Below are positions 53,241 through 60,415 of a stretch of DNA of 64,000 bases, in pieces; positions within the stretch are counted from its first letter, which is position 1, and the number at the start of each line of letters is the position of its first letter. The stretch is from JAXJSP01 sp036310005 (GTDB lineage Bacteria; Bacillota; Clostridia; Oscillospirales; Acutalibacteraceae). The notes under the pieces were generated by a model, which worked only from the letters and a program-made list of their open reading frames with translations, was not told the DNA's origin and made no database searches. The stretch covers positions 19,823-83,822 of the forward strand of contig JAXJSP010000012.1 of the NCBI GenBank assembly GCA_036310005.1, given 5' to 3'. The translations under genes were made by a program, and so were the position numbers.

Positions 53241-54632
53241 ATGACTAAAAAAGGACTTAATGCATTTGCGAGAGTTTTAGTCGTTATCGCATTACTCTCA
53301 ATATTTCTCCCCTTTGTAAAAGTAGAGGGAAACTATGTTTTCGGCGGCTTTTTGTTTGAAGAATACAGCGTTGAGGCGTTGTTCGATTTTGCAGATCCTT
53401 ATATAGCAGGACCTAACATATTCTACATTTTAGGTGTTGTTGCTATAATTGCCGCTTTGGTATTTACTTTTATTAGAAAAAGTTTTAAAGCGATTGCTGT
53501 ATTTGCATCAAGCATCGTATCGGCAGTAATGTTTTCACTTGTCGGTATAACATTTGACTCAACCTACAGTATGAATTATTCATTAGCATCAGACGGTATC
53601 AATTTCACATTGGATGTCGGTTGGTATCTGACTACATTCGGTATGGTTGCAGTTGCAGCAATCAACGCTGTCGTTATGATTTTCGGTAAAAAAATGCTCG
53701 ATGAAAAACAGATAAGCGAAGTTCAAAGAAGAAACAACAAGGGCTGGTGTTTCGTAGCACCGTTTGTTATCGGTTTCATTTGTTTCTACTTGCAGCCGCT
53801 TGTAATGTCAATCTGGTACACATTCAACACCTTTAAACTTGATACAGCATCGGGTGCCGGTTTCGTACTTGAATGGGCAGGACTGAGCAACTACAAGTAT
53901 ATTTTCGGAAAACAGACAACATTCTGGACTACACTTGTTAATACAATAGGCGATATGCTTATAAGCGTTCCGATTATCATTATCTTCTCGATTTTCCTTG
54001 CGGTAATCTTGAATCAGAAGTTCCACGGACGCACACTCGTAAGAGCAATATTCTTTATGCCGGTTGTTGTAACAGGCGGTATAGTAATGGGCGTTATCAG
54101 CGGTGACACGGTTACTTCAGCTATGACTTCGGGTGTTGAAACAACAAGTACAACATCTATTTTTGCCGCAACGGGACTTATGGAAATTCTTGAAGGTATG
54201 AATTTGCCGGAAGAAGTAATCAATGTATTTTCAAGCATTGTATCATCAATCTTTGATACACTCTGGAAATGCGGTGTACAAATTCTTCTGTTCTTATCTG
54301 CTTTACAGGGTATTCCGCCTCATCTTTACGAAGCGGCAAGAATTGAAGGTGCAACCGGTTGGGAAATGTTCTGGAAAGTTACCTTCCCGAATTTAGTACC
54401 GTTTATTCTTGTAAATATCGTATACTCGATAATTGACTCATTGACCGATACAACAAACTTGGTCATGAAAGCAATTGAAGACATGGCATTTGTTAAATTG
54501 TCATACCACAATGCTTGTATTGAAGCGTGGATATTCTTCCTTGTCTTACTTGCAATCGTAGGCATTGTATTTGGAGTATTTGCACTCATTAACAGAAATA
54601 ATCAGCCAAAGCCTGCTAAGGGGGTAAGATAA
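53241..54632 (+). CDS. Sugar ABC transporter permease with extra N-terminal membrane domain
   Basis: A 463-residue MalF-like permease. The C-terminal 295 residues are a standard permease starting at GWCFVAPFVIGFICFYLQPL (about 169) with the EAA motif YEAARIEGATGWEMFWKVTF (about 363-382). The first 155 residues are an extra domain with four membrane segments (about 9-25, 58-77, 84-104 and 130-152), not usual in MalF-type permeases of this length, and a hydrophilic loop after segment three. It starts 2 bases after the DUF5696-like gene and overlaps the next permease (TAATG). Confidence 0.9.
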   Translation: MTKKGLNAFARVLVVIALLSIFLPFVKVEGNYVFGGFLFEEYSVEALFDFADPYIAGPNIFYILGVVAIIAALVFTFIRKSFKAIAVFASSIVSAVMFSLVGITFDSTYSMNYSLASDGINFTLDVGWYLTTFGMVAVAAINAVVMIFGKKMLDEKQISEVQRRNNKGWCFVAPFVIGFICFYLQPLVMSIWYTFNTFKLDTASGAGFVLEWAGLSNYKYIFGKQTTFWTTLVNTIGDMLISVPIIIIFSIFLAVILNQKFHGRTLVRAIFFMPVVVTGGIVMGVISGDTVTSAMTSGVETTSTTSIFAATGLMEILEGMNLPEEVINVFSSIVSSIFDTLWKCGVQILLFLSALQGIPPHLYEAARIEGATGWEMFWKVTFPNLVPFILVNIVYSIIDSLTDTTNLVMKAIEDMAFVKLSYHNACIEAWIFFLVLLAIVGIVFGVFALINRNNQPKPAKGVR

Positions 54633-55579
54633 TGAATAACAGAATTTTATTTACCGAACTTGGCAAGTTGCTTTGGAAAATTATAAGATGTTTAATTCTT
54701 ATCGGTCTTTCTTATGTATTGCTTTATCCGATTCTTTATTTGATAGTAACTTCACTTAAAGACGCAGACCAGATAATGGACCCGTCAATTGTGTGGTTGC
54801 CCAAAAAGATAATTTTCTCAAACTTTTCGTACGCATGGACTGAAATGGAATACCTTAAATCATTCGGTACTTCCGTTATGGTAGCGCTTATATCAAGCGT
54901 ATTACAACTCATTTCATGCTCACTTGCAGGATACGGTTTCGCAAGATATAAGTTTAAAGGCAGTTCTGTGTTATTTTTGTTCGTATTAGTAACACTCATT
55001 ATGCCTTCAGACCTTATCACAATTCCGCTGAGATTTTTGTATCAGGAATTTTCAATTCCGATAATCTCACCTATACTTGACTTGTTATACATACAGACAA
55101 TGCCCGACTTTTTGACAGTCAACCTTATGGACAGCTGGTTCGTATTCTGGTTGCAGGCTCTGTTTGCTACGGGTATTCGTGCAGGATTGTTCATTTTCAT
55201 TTTCCGTCAGTTCTTCCAGTCAACTCCTCTTGAAATCGAGGAGGCAGCGATGGTTGACGGAGCAGGCCATTTCAAAACTTTCTATTCGGTTATGGTACCG
55301 AATGCAAGCGGCGCTTTCCTTACAGTATTCTTGTTCTCTATTGTTTGGTATTGGAACGATACTTTCTATACAAACCACTTTATTTCAAACAAGAAAACAC
55401 TTGCAAAGGCGCTTATGCAAATGCAAAGTGAACTTTCAAAGAACTCTGCTGACTTCTACGGTTCATCAGCGAAATTAATGGCAAGCGCATTATTATTCAT
55501 AATTCCGATGCTCATTATGTACGCTGTATTACAAAAATACTTCGTTGAATCGGTTGACAGGTCAGGACTTGTCGGTTAA
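54632..55579 (+). CDS. Sugar ABC transporter permease (MalG-like), second pair
   Basis: A 315-residue permease with six membrane segments and the EAA motif EIEEAAMVDGAGHFKTFYSV (about 204-223). It is coupled to the preceding gene by a one-base stop/start overlap, and followed by a strong terminator that ends the locus. It shares little with the first MalG-like gene beyond the family pattern, so the two pairs look like separate lineages and not a fresh duplication. Confidence 0.93.
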   Translation: MNNRILFTELGKLLWKIIRCLILIGLSYVLLYPILYLIVTSLKDADQIMDPSIVWLPKKIIFSNFSYAWTEMEYLKSFGTSVMVALISSVLQLISCSLAGYGFARYKFKGSSVLFLFVLVTLIMPSDLITIPLRFLYQEFSIPIISPILDLLYIQTMPDFLTVNLMDSWFVFWLQALFATGIRAGLFIFIFRQFFQSTPLEIEEAAMVDGAGHFKTFYSVMVPNASGAFLTVFLFSIVWYWNDTFYTNHFISNKKTLAKALMQMQSELSKNSADFYGSSAKLMASALLFIIPMLIMYAVLQKYFVESVDRSGLVG

Positions 55580-55588
55580 TAAACAATT

Positions 55589-55621
55589 AAATGCAGTAGT
55601 CTTGAACTACTGCATTTTTTT
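55589..55621 (+). terminator. Terminator of the carbohydrate locus
   Basis: ATGCAGTAGT (55591-55600), CTTGA loop, ACTACTGCAT (55606-55615), then seven T. Confidence 0.95.
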
Positions 55622-55622
55622 A

Positions 55623-55651
55623 TTGAAATATTCATAGTTTGTATATATAAT
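55623..55651 (+). promoter_or_regulatory. Promoter of the membrane-anchored protein gene
   Basis: TTGAAA (55623-55628), a 17-base spacer and TATAAT (55646-55651). Confidence 0.8.
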
Positions 55652-55712
55652 GATTATAGTCGGTTAAAACCGATGCCTGATTTCAGAATAAATATTATGA
55701 GGAGAAAAACCG

Positions 55713-56324
55713 ATGAAAATGCGAACAAAGGCAATAATAACAGTTGCCATTATATTACTCTTTGTTGTAGCAACCGTTGCGGTTATTATTATTTTCGGCA
55801 GCTATGATGATAAGAAGAATACAACTATGACTTCTGGCCTTTCTTCGTGGACTATCGAAAGCAGTACAAAAAGTCCTGACCCTGACACAAGCGCCGACAG
55901 TCAAAGTGAGGAAGAAGTTGTTATGACTGCGGAAGAACAGTTTATAACAGCGTGGAATAATTTAATAGACGAGTTAAACTATAAGAAGTTTAGAATTGAT
56001 AAGTATGAAGTTGTAAAAAACAGGGTTGTTTTAGTCGGACTTAACAGTTCGTCAACAAATGTGGTACTCGATTTTACAATAGACGGTGAACTTGTGATGA
56101 GTATTATGGGCAGTAAAGACAGAAATGAAATTGCAAATCTTACTCAGGTATTTTACGCTATGATGACCGAGGACACGGTAAACGATACTTTAAGCATTTT
56201 AGTAAGAGAACAGGACGAGGTTTCCATTACAATTTCGGGCTGCGAATTTAACGCAACCGTCACTACTCAAAAAGACAGTTCATTCAGTGCTACTATGAAA
56301 CTTATAAAACCCATAACCGAATAA
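55713..56324 (+). CDS. Membrane-anchored hypothetical protein
   Basis: A 203-residue protein with a short basic start, one membrane helix (about 6-30), a Ser/Thr/Asp-rich linker (about 38-72), and a soluble domain (about 73-203) that should face outwards. The start follows TGAGGAG. The domain has alternating beta strands and one helix and no recognised family. It has its own promoter and a terminator and is therefore monocistronic. Confidence 0.8.
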   Translation: MKMRTKAIITVAIILLFVVATVAVIIIFGSYDDKKNTTMTSGLSSWTIESSTKSPDPDTSADSQSEEEVVMTAEEQFITAWNNLIDELNYKKFRIDKYEVVKNRVVLVGLNSSSTNVVLDFTIDGELVMSIMGSKDRNEIANLTQVFYAMMTEDTVNDTLSILVREQDEVSITISGCEFNATVTTQKDSSFSATMKLIKPITE

Positions 56325-56328
56325 ATTT

Positions 56329-56359
56329 AAGAGGCTGTAAATTTTTACAGCCTCTTTTA
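56329..56359. terminator. Bidirectional terminator
   Basis: AAGAGGCTGTAAA (56329-56341) pairs with TTTACAGCCTCTT (about 56344-56357) followed by T's, and preceded by A's on the other side. It ends both the membrane-protein gene and the convergent sigma-like gene. Confidence 0.9.
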
Positions 56360-56364
56360 TATTT

Positions 56365-56667
56365 TTACCATATAAACGAATACTTTAATGCCTGCTGAAT
56401 TATGTCTTTCGCTCTTGCGATATGTCGTGAAACGGTAGATTTATTTACACCTAAAATCTGTGCCGCCTCAGTTATTGTGTGTTGCTCAATTATCACAAGT
56501 TTAAAGCAGTCAAGTTGCTTTTGTGTCAACTCCTTTTTCATAATTTCAATAATCGCTTTTGCAATTCTTTGCCGCTTTAAATTATTAGTATCCGCCTCAA
56601 CAGGCGGGTTGTACAGCCACTTCGTTTCTCTTATAAACCTATCAAGATAATAACTTTTTGAGTTCAT
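56365..56667 (-). CDS. Sigma-70 region 4-like HTH protein
   Basis: A 100-residue protein whose C-terminal half is a sigma region-4 helix-turn-helix (LTQKQLDCFKLVIIEQHTIT then EAAQILGVNKSTVSRHIARA). It lacks region 2, so it cannot act as a full sigma factor on its own. Such short genes occur in clostridial mobile elements and as stand-alone regulators. It overlaps the 80-residue gene upstream by 26 bases, so the two are co-translated. Confidence 0.85.
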   Translation of the reverse strand: MNSKSYYLDRFIRETKWLYNPPVEADTNNLKRQRIAKAIIEIMKKELTQKQLDCFKLVIIEQHTITEAAQILGVNKSTVSRHIARAKDIIQQALKYSFIW

Positions 56668-56884
56668 AATCTATGTCATCTCCGGTGTAATAATTCTTTA
56701 AATATAAACCTGTTGTCTTAAGTTGATGCGCGTTGTCATATAATACAAAAATTCTTTTTTCCAGTTCCTTTAACTGTCTGCCCTTTAACATTTTTAATTG
56801 CGGTCGTAAACTGTCAACTCGCCTTCTTAATATCTCCGACTGCTCTATGTACTGCTCTCCTAATTGTTCAAGTGTAATTGTCAT
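56642..56884 (-). CDS. Small helical protein, partner of the sigma-like gene
   Basis: An 80-residue all-helical, charged protein (LEQLGEQYIEQSEILRRRVD, then LKMLKGRQLKELEKRI), probably a coiled coil. It starts behind AAGGAG and runs into the sigma-like gene. No family was recognised. Pairs of this kind are seen in gut Clostridia near mobile elements, but no integrase or att site is visible here. Confidence 0.75.
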   Translation of the reverse strand: MTITLEQLGEQYIEQSEILRRRVDSLRPQLKMLKGRQLKELEKRIFVLYDNAHQLKTTGLYLKNYYTGDDIDYELKKLLS

Positions 56885-56942
56885 GTGAATTTCTCCTTGC
56901 CTTTGAATGATTGAAATTCAAGCAAATTTTTTGACGGGGACA

Positions 56943-56956
56943 AAAACATTTGTTCG
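56943..56956 (-). promoter_or_regulatory. LexA-box-like site
   Basis: On the minus strand CGAACAAATGTTTT, close to the Gram-positive SOS box (CGAAC-N4-GTTCG/C) but missing the last bases. It lies about 60 bases before the 80-residue gene. Suggestive only. Confidence 0.3.
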
Positions 56957-57079
56957 ATTTCTTTTACAGTTATTATTGTACAGATGTGTATGTCCCATTA
57001 AAAGTACATATTATATAGCAGTTGAAATAAAAAGAGCAGTATGGTAACATATTAAATAGTGTGGAGGCGAAAGGGTATA

Positions 57080-58561
57080 ATGAATTTGAAAAAGAAAATC
57101 AACATTGATAAACTTATGTCATTTGACGGGGCAGCGATGTATTTATTAAGTGCTTTAGTGCTTGTTTTACTGTTTTTACTTTATCCGCAAAGTGATGCGT
57201 CAAAAAACGCGGCCTTTTCGCAGATTTTAATTGCGGGCAGCGTGAGTGTCTGTTTAGCATTCGGGATATACTTAAAGTATCAGGGAAAACTCAATGTCAA
57301 AAAAATGATAATGATGGTAATGATTATTTCATTTTGCGTAAAACTTGCCTACGCTGTATCGACACCGTATAATTATCATCAACACGATGTTGAGTCTTTG
57401 GGTTCAAGCGGTCACTTGCAGTACATTTACAATCTGGCATTCAGCGACATGCTCCCCGATACTAATATGTGGCAGTTTTCACATCCGCCGCTTCATCACT
57501 TTTTAGCGGCGTTAGTTGTCAAATTAGGTAATGCGTTTCATTTCGGTTTTGACCGGTGTATGGAATGTGTACAGTATTTAACCGTCTTTTATTCGTTTGT
57601 AACAAGCGTGTGGTTTTATAAGATATTACGCTTTATCGGTATAAGAGGCAGAGCGTTGCTTTTTAGCGTGATGCTGTTTTGTCTGCATCCGACCTTTACG
57701 ATACTTGCGGGCAGTATCAATAACGACATACTGACAATAATGCTCTGCACAGGCGCTGTTTATTATCTTTTAAAGTGGTATCAGAACCCGACTTTTTTAT
57801 ACGCGGGAATATTGGGGCTTTTATCGGGGCTTGCTATGATGAGTAAGTTTTCCGCGTCAATAGTTGTTGCGATAATCGGCGTAAGTGTTCTTGTTAAAAT
57901 AATTAAAGAACAAAACTTTAAACTGTTTTGGCAAGTACCGTTGTTTTTGATTATCTGTTTGCCGCTCGGACTTTGGTATCAGATAAGAAATATGCAACTT
58001 TTCTCACAGCCTTTAGGATATGTTGCACCGCTTGATAAGTCAAGCGGACTTTATACCGGTAATTCATCGATAATATCAAGATTTATTTTGCCGCCGCTAA
58101 AAGAGGCATTTTCAACATTCTGTGATCCGTGGGAAGATGTAAACATAATCACTTACACGATTAAATCGTCTTTATTTGGCGAGTATGCTTTTGAAAACAC
58201 AGGTATTGCAATTATATTAATCGTTTTAAACATAGTAATGATTGGGTTTACAATTTACTCCGTAATAAAATTATTAAAAACAAAAAATGCGGTAAATTTT
58301 GGAACAAAATTAATTTTAATGTTGAATTTCTTTACCCAGATTGCATTTTTTGTGTACTTTAATCTTGCGTATCCGTTTGGTTGCACAATGGATTTCAGAT
58401 ATTTAGTCTTAACGCTTGTATCGGGAATTGCAACGCTTGCAATAATTGCGAATGTTTATCAAAAGCAGTCCGCAACCGATAAAACAGCGCATATAAAAAT
58501 GAGCGTGTTCGGTGCTTTGAGTTTCGCGTTTAGTTTCTTATCTGTTTTGCTGTTCGTATAA
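57080..58561 (+). CDS. GT-C type membrane glycosyltransferase
   Basis: A 493-residue polytopic membrane protein with about eleven hydrophobic segments. It starts at the ATG at 57080 after GAAAGGG; the GTG at 57059 is not preceded by a ribosome site. The first large outer loop contains YNYHQHDVESLG and QFSHPPLHHFLAAL, the acidic/His-Pro-Pro pattern of the PMT/ArnT (GT39/GT83) superfamily, which transfers sugars from polyprenyl-phosphate carriers. The acceptor is unknown; no other glycan-assembly genes lie next to it. Confidence 0.8.
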   Translation: MNLKKKINIDKLMSFDGAAMYLLSALVLVLLFLLYPQSDASKNAAFSQILIAGSVSVCLAFGIYLKYQGKLNVKKMIMMVMIISFCVKLAYAVSTPYNYHQHDVESLGSSGHLQYIYNLAFSDMLPDTNMWQFSHPPLHHFLAALVVKLGNAFHFGFDRCMECVQYLTVFYSFVTSVWFYKILRFIGIRGRALLFSVMLFCLHPTFTILAGSINNDILTIMLCTGAVYYLLKWYQNPTFLYAGILGLLSGLAMMSKFSASIVVAIIGVSVLVKIIKEQNFKLFWQVPLFLIICLPLGLWYQIRNMQLFSQPLGYVAPLDKSSGLYTGNSSIISRFILPPLKEAFSTFCDPWEDVNIITYTIKSSLFGEYAFENTGIAIILIVLNIVMIGFTIYSVIKLLKTKNAVNFGTKLILMLNFFTQIAFFVYFNLAYPFGCTMDFRYLVLTLVSGIATLAIIANVYQKQSATDKTAHIKMSVFGALSFAFSFLSVLLFV

Positions 58562-58617
58562 AAGCGCTAAAATCAGCAAATACTATTATCACCACTTATG
58601 AAAGGACGGTGATTATA

Positions 58618-58734
58618 GTGGAGAATAATAAACAAAACAAGCAAAATAACAACCAGAACAACAATCAAAAAAATCAGAACAACCAGAACAATCAAAATAA
58701 TAAAGAGAACAAAAACCAGAAAGATTTTCAGTAA
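58618..58734 (+). CDS. 38-residue Asn/Gln/Lys-rich peptide
   Basis: A short frame starting at GTG behind AAAGGACGGTGA, beginning MENNKQNKQNNNQNNNQKN and ending KDFQ. More than two thirds of its residues are Asn or Gln, with Lys as the main other residue. A hairpin terminator follows at 58814-58847. Small Asn/Gln-rich peptides with this sort of composition are encoded in many spore-forming Clostridia and some are spore proteins; no function is assigned here. The ribosome site and terminator support it being a real gene. Confidence 0.65.
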   Translation: MENNKQNKQNNNQNNNQKNQNNQNNQNNKENKNQKDFQ

Positions 58735-58762
58735 AGATACTTCCTATGATACTTTGTCAGCA

Positions 58763-58848
58763 CCGCTTAAAGCGGTTTATATGGCACTTTGTCAGCACTA
58801 TTGAATTAAAAAACGAGCAGTAGTTTTTACTACTGCTCGTTTTGTTTT
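58763..58848. repeat. 86-bp direct repeat, copy 1 (contains terminator)
   Basis: Begins CCGCTTAAAGCGGTTTATAT and ends with the hairpin CGAGCAGTAG (58814-58823) / CTACTGCTCG (58830-58839) followed by TTTTGTTTT, which can terminate the small peptide gene. The same 86 bases recur at 59062-59147 with two changes. Confidence 0.9.
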
Positions 58849-58879
58849 ATATCACCACGAGCCGATAAACTTATAAAGC

Positions 58880-58929
58880 CTCCCTCTGATGAGCGGAGGT
58901 GGCTGCGGCTGAGCCACAGACGGAGGGAG
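58880..58929. repeat. Palindromic intergenic element
   Basis: Outer arms CTCCCTC (58880-58886) and GAGGGAG (58923-58929), inner arms GTGGCT (58899-58904) and AGCCAC (58912-58917): a cruciform-capable unit. Its first 14 bases recur at 35060-35073. It resembles the small palindromic (REP/MITE-like) repeats scattered in gut Firmicutes. Confidence 0.75.
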
Positions 58930-58978
58930 AGATAAAACAAGGGTTATTTAATACCCTTTAATTTTGCTTTGACTACCC

Positions 58979-59018
58979 CTCTGTCACTGCGTGACATCTC
59001 CCCTGACAAGGGGCGACA
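58979..59018. repeat. Second palindromic element
   Basis: Contains the hairpins GTCAC-TGC-GTGAC and CCCCTGACAAGGGG followed by CGACAA. A diverged copy is at 35109-35141 (GCAACTTCGTTGC then CTCTGACAAGGGGCGACAA). Confidence 0.75.
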
Positions 59019-59061
59019 AAACGGGAGACCGACAAAAAACAATATAAACCACCTCAGGTGG

Positions 59062-59147
59062 CCGCTTAAAGCGGTTTATATGGCACTTTGTCAGCACTAT
59101 TGAATTAAAAAATGAGCAGTATTTTTTACTACTGCTCGTTTTGTTTT
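59062..59147. repeat. 86-bp direct repeat, copy 2
   Basis: Nearly identical to 58763-58848 (two substitutions). Its hairpin (59114-59137), with A's on the left flank, can end the minus-strand yitT gene whose stop is at 59167. Together the two copies bracket the palindromic elements. Confidence 0.9.
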
Positions 59148-59166
59148 CTCTTTTTGTCTTTTTTTA

Positions 59167-60021
59167 TTACCGCCTGAGGCCTAAAATCTGACTTGCGTTT
59201 GTAATTATCAAAAACGCGTTTTCATCAATGCTTTTTACAATTTTATCAAGAGGTGCAACTTCGTTGAGCCTGACCGCACAGAGCAAAACAAAAGTATCGC
59301 TGTCGGAATAAGCACCCTTTGCCGCAATTTGCGTCGCGCCCCGCCTTATTTGAGATATAATCTGCTTTTTAATTTCCTGCGGTTTTTTTGTAACTATCAT
59401 AACAAGTTTGCCTGAGTCGGCGCCGTACACAAAGTAGTCAATTAAAAAACTCATAATCAGTATTGTCAAAAATGTGTAAAGCGCAGTGTCAATATTGCGA
59501 TAACTCAAAGCAGCGGTAACAATAACGACAGCATCACTTATAAGAATAACTCTGCCCATTGAAAACTGCGGCTTTGTCAGGCTGACAATTTTTGCAATAA
59601 TATCTGTGCCGCCCGTAGATGAGCCGCGCATAAAAATAATCGCAAACCCGATTCCCGACAACGCGCCCCCGTATAAAGCCGATAAAATTTTGTCCGAGGT
59701 GTAAGTCGGCATAAACAAGGTAAACACATCTATCATAACCGAAAGCAGCAGGGTAGTCATAAGCGTTTTTATCATAAATTTTTTGCCGACTTTAAAAAAG
59801 CCGATTGCAAGCAGAGGAATATTGAGTATTAAAGTCAGTATTCCCGTGGGTATATTAATTAAATGTGAAATTGCCGCCGCTAAACCCGCAACACCGCCTG
59901 GCGAGATTTCATTGGGCGATAAAAAAACTGTCAACGCAGCAGCGTAAAGCCCTGTGCCGACAGTGATAAGAATTATATCTGTTATTATTTCTTTGATTTT
60001 CAAAATTATCAACTCCGACAA
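59167..60021 (-). CDS. YitT-family membrane protein
   Basis: A 284-residue protein with about five N-terminal membrane segments (about 12-200; SPNEISPGGVAGLAAAISHL and RGSSTGGTDIIAKIV are family hallmarks) and a C-terminal soluble DUF2179 domain (about 205-284). The biochemical function is not established; transport has been proposed. It is the last gene of the rplU-obgE group, 2 bases after mrnC. Confidence 0.9.
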   Translation of the reverse strand: MSELIILKIKEIITDIILITVGTGLYAAALTVFLSPNEISPGGVAGLAAAISHLINIPTGILTLILNIPLLAIGFFKVGKKFMIKTLMTTLLLSVMIDVFTLFMPTYTSDKILSALYGGALSGIGFAIIFMRGSSTGGTDIIAKIVSLTKPQFSMGRVILISDAVVIVTAALSYRNIDTALYTFLTILIMSFLIDYFVYGADSGKLVMIVTKKPQEIKKQIISQIRRGATQIAAKGAYSDSDTFVLLCAVRLNEVAPLDKIVKSIDENAFLIITNASQILGLRR

Positions 60022-60023
60022 AC

Positions 60024-60407
60024 TTATTGTATGGAGTTAATGACCAAATTAAACAACTCATTTATTCTTTCTTTTTGTCCGGTTAAATCAAGAAAGCCGA
60101 ATAAACACTCAAGCCCTGTTGCATACGCGTATTCGCTCGATGATGCACTTTTAGGAGTGTGAGTGTGTGCGTTTCTGCCGCGCTTAAATACGGACAGTTC
60201 TTCCTCGCTTAATACATCATATATCGCTTTTGCACCGATGCATTGTGATTTTGCACATACATAATAGGTGCTTTTTGAATGTAACTCACCGGCTTTAAAA
60301 TCACCTGCGTTTAATAAATAACCTCTGACAAGTTTTTCATAAACCGAATCTCCGTAAAACGCTAACTGCAAAGGAGAAAGTTGCTTTGGAGTTTTAAAGT
60401 TGCCCAT
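60024..60407 (-). CDS. mrnC: Mini-ribonuclease III
   Basis: A 127-residue RNase III-like endonuclease lacking the dsRNA-binding domain; in Bacillus it matures 23S rRNA ends. The signature LQLAFYGDSVYEKLVRGYLL (about 13-32) with the catalytic Asp and the later EYAYATGLECLFGFL (about 96-110) are present. Usually found beside cysS; here it lies between obgE and yitT, 8 bases after obgE. Confidence 0.9.
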   Translation of the reverse strand: MGNFKTPKQLSPLQLAFYGDSVYEKLVRGYLLNAGDFKAGELHSKSTYYVCAKSQCIGAKAIYDVLSEEELSVFKRGRNAHTHTPKSASSSEYAYATGLECLFGFLDLTGQKERINELFNLVINSIQ

Positions 60408-60415
60408 ATTTTCAC

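Noticed and set aside
56365..58734. A prophage or integrative element around the sigma-like gene
   Set aside because: No integrase, att repeat or structural phage gene is visible; only the two small genes hint at it.
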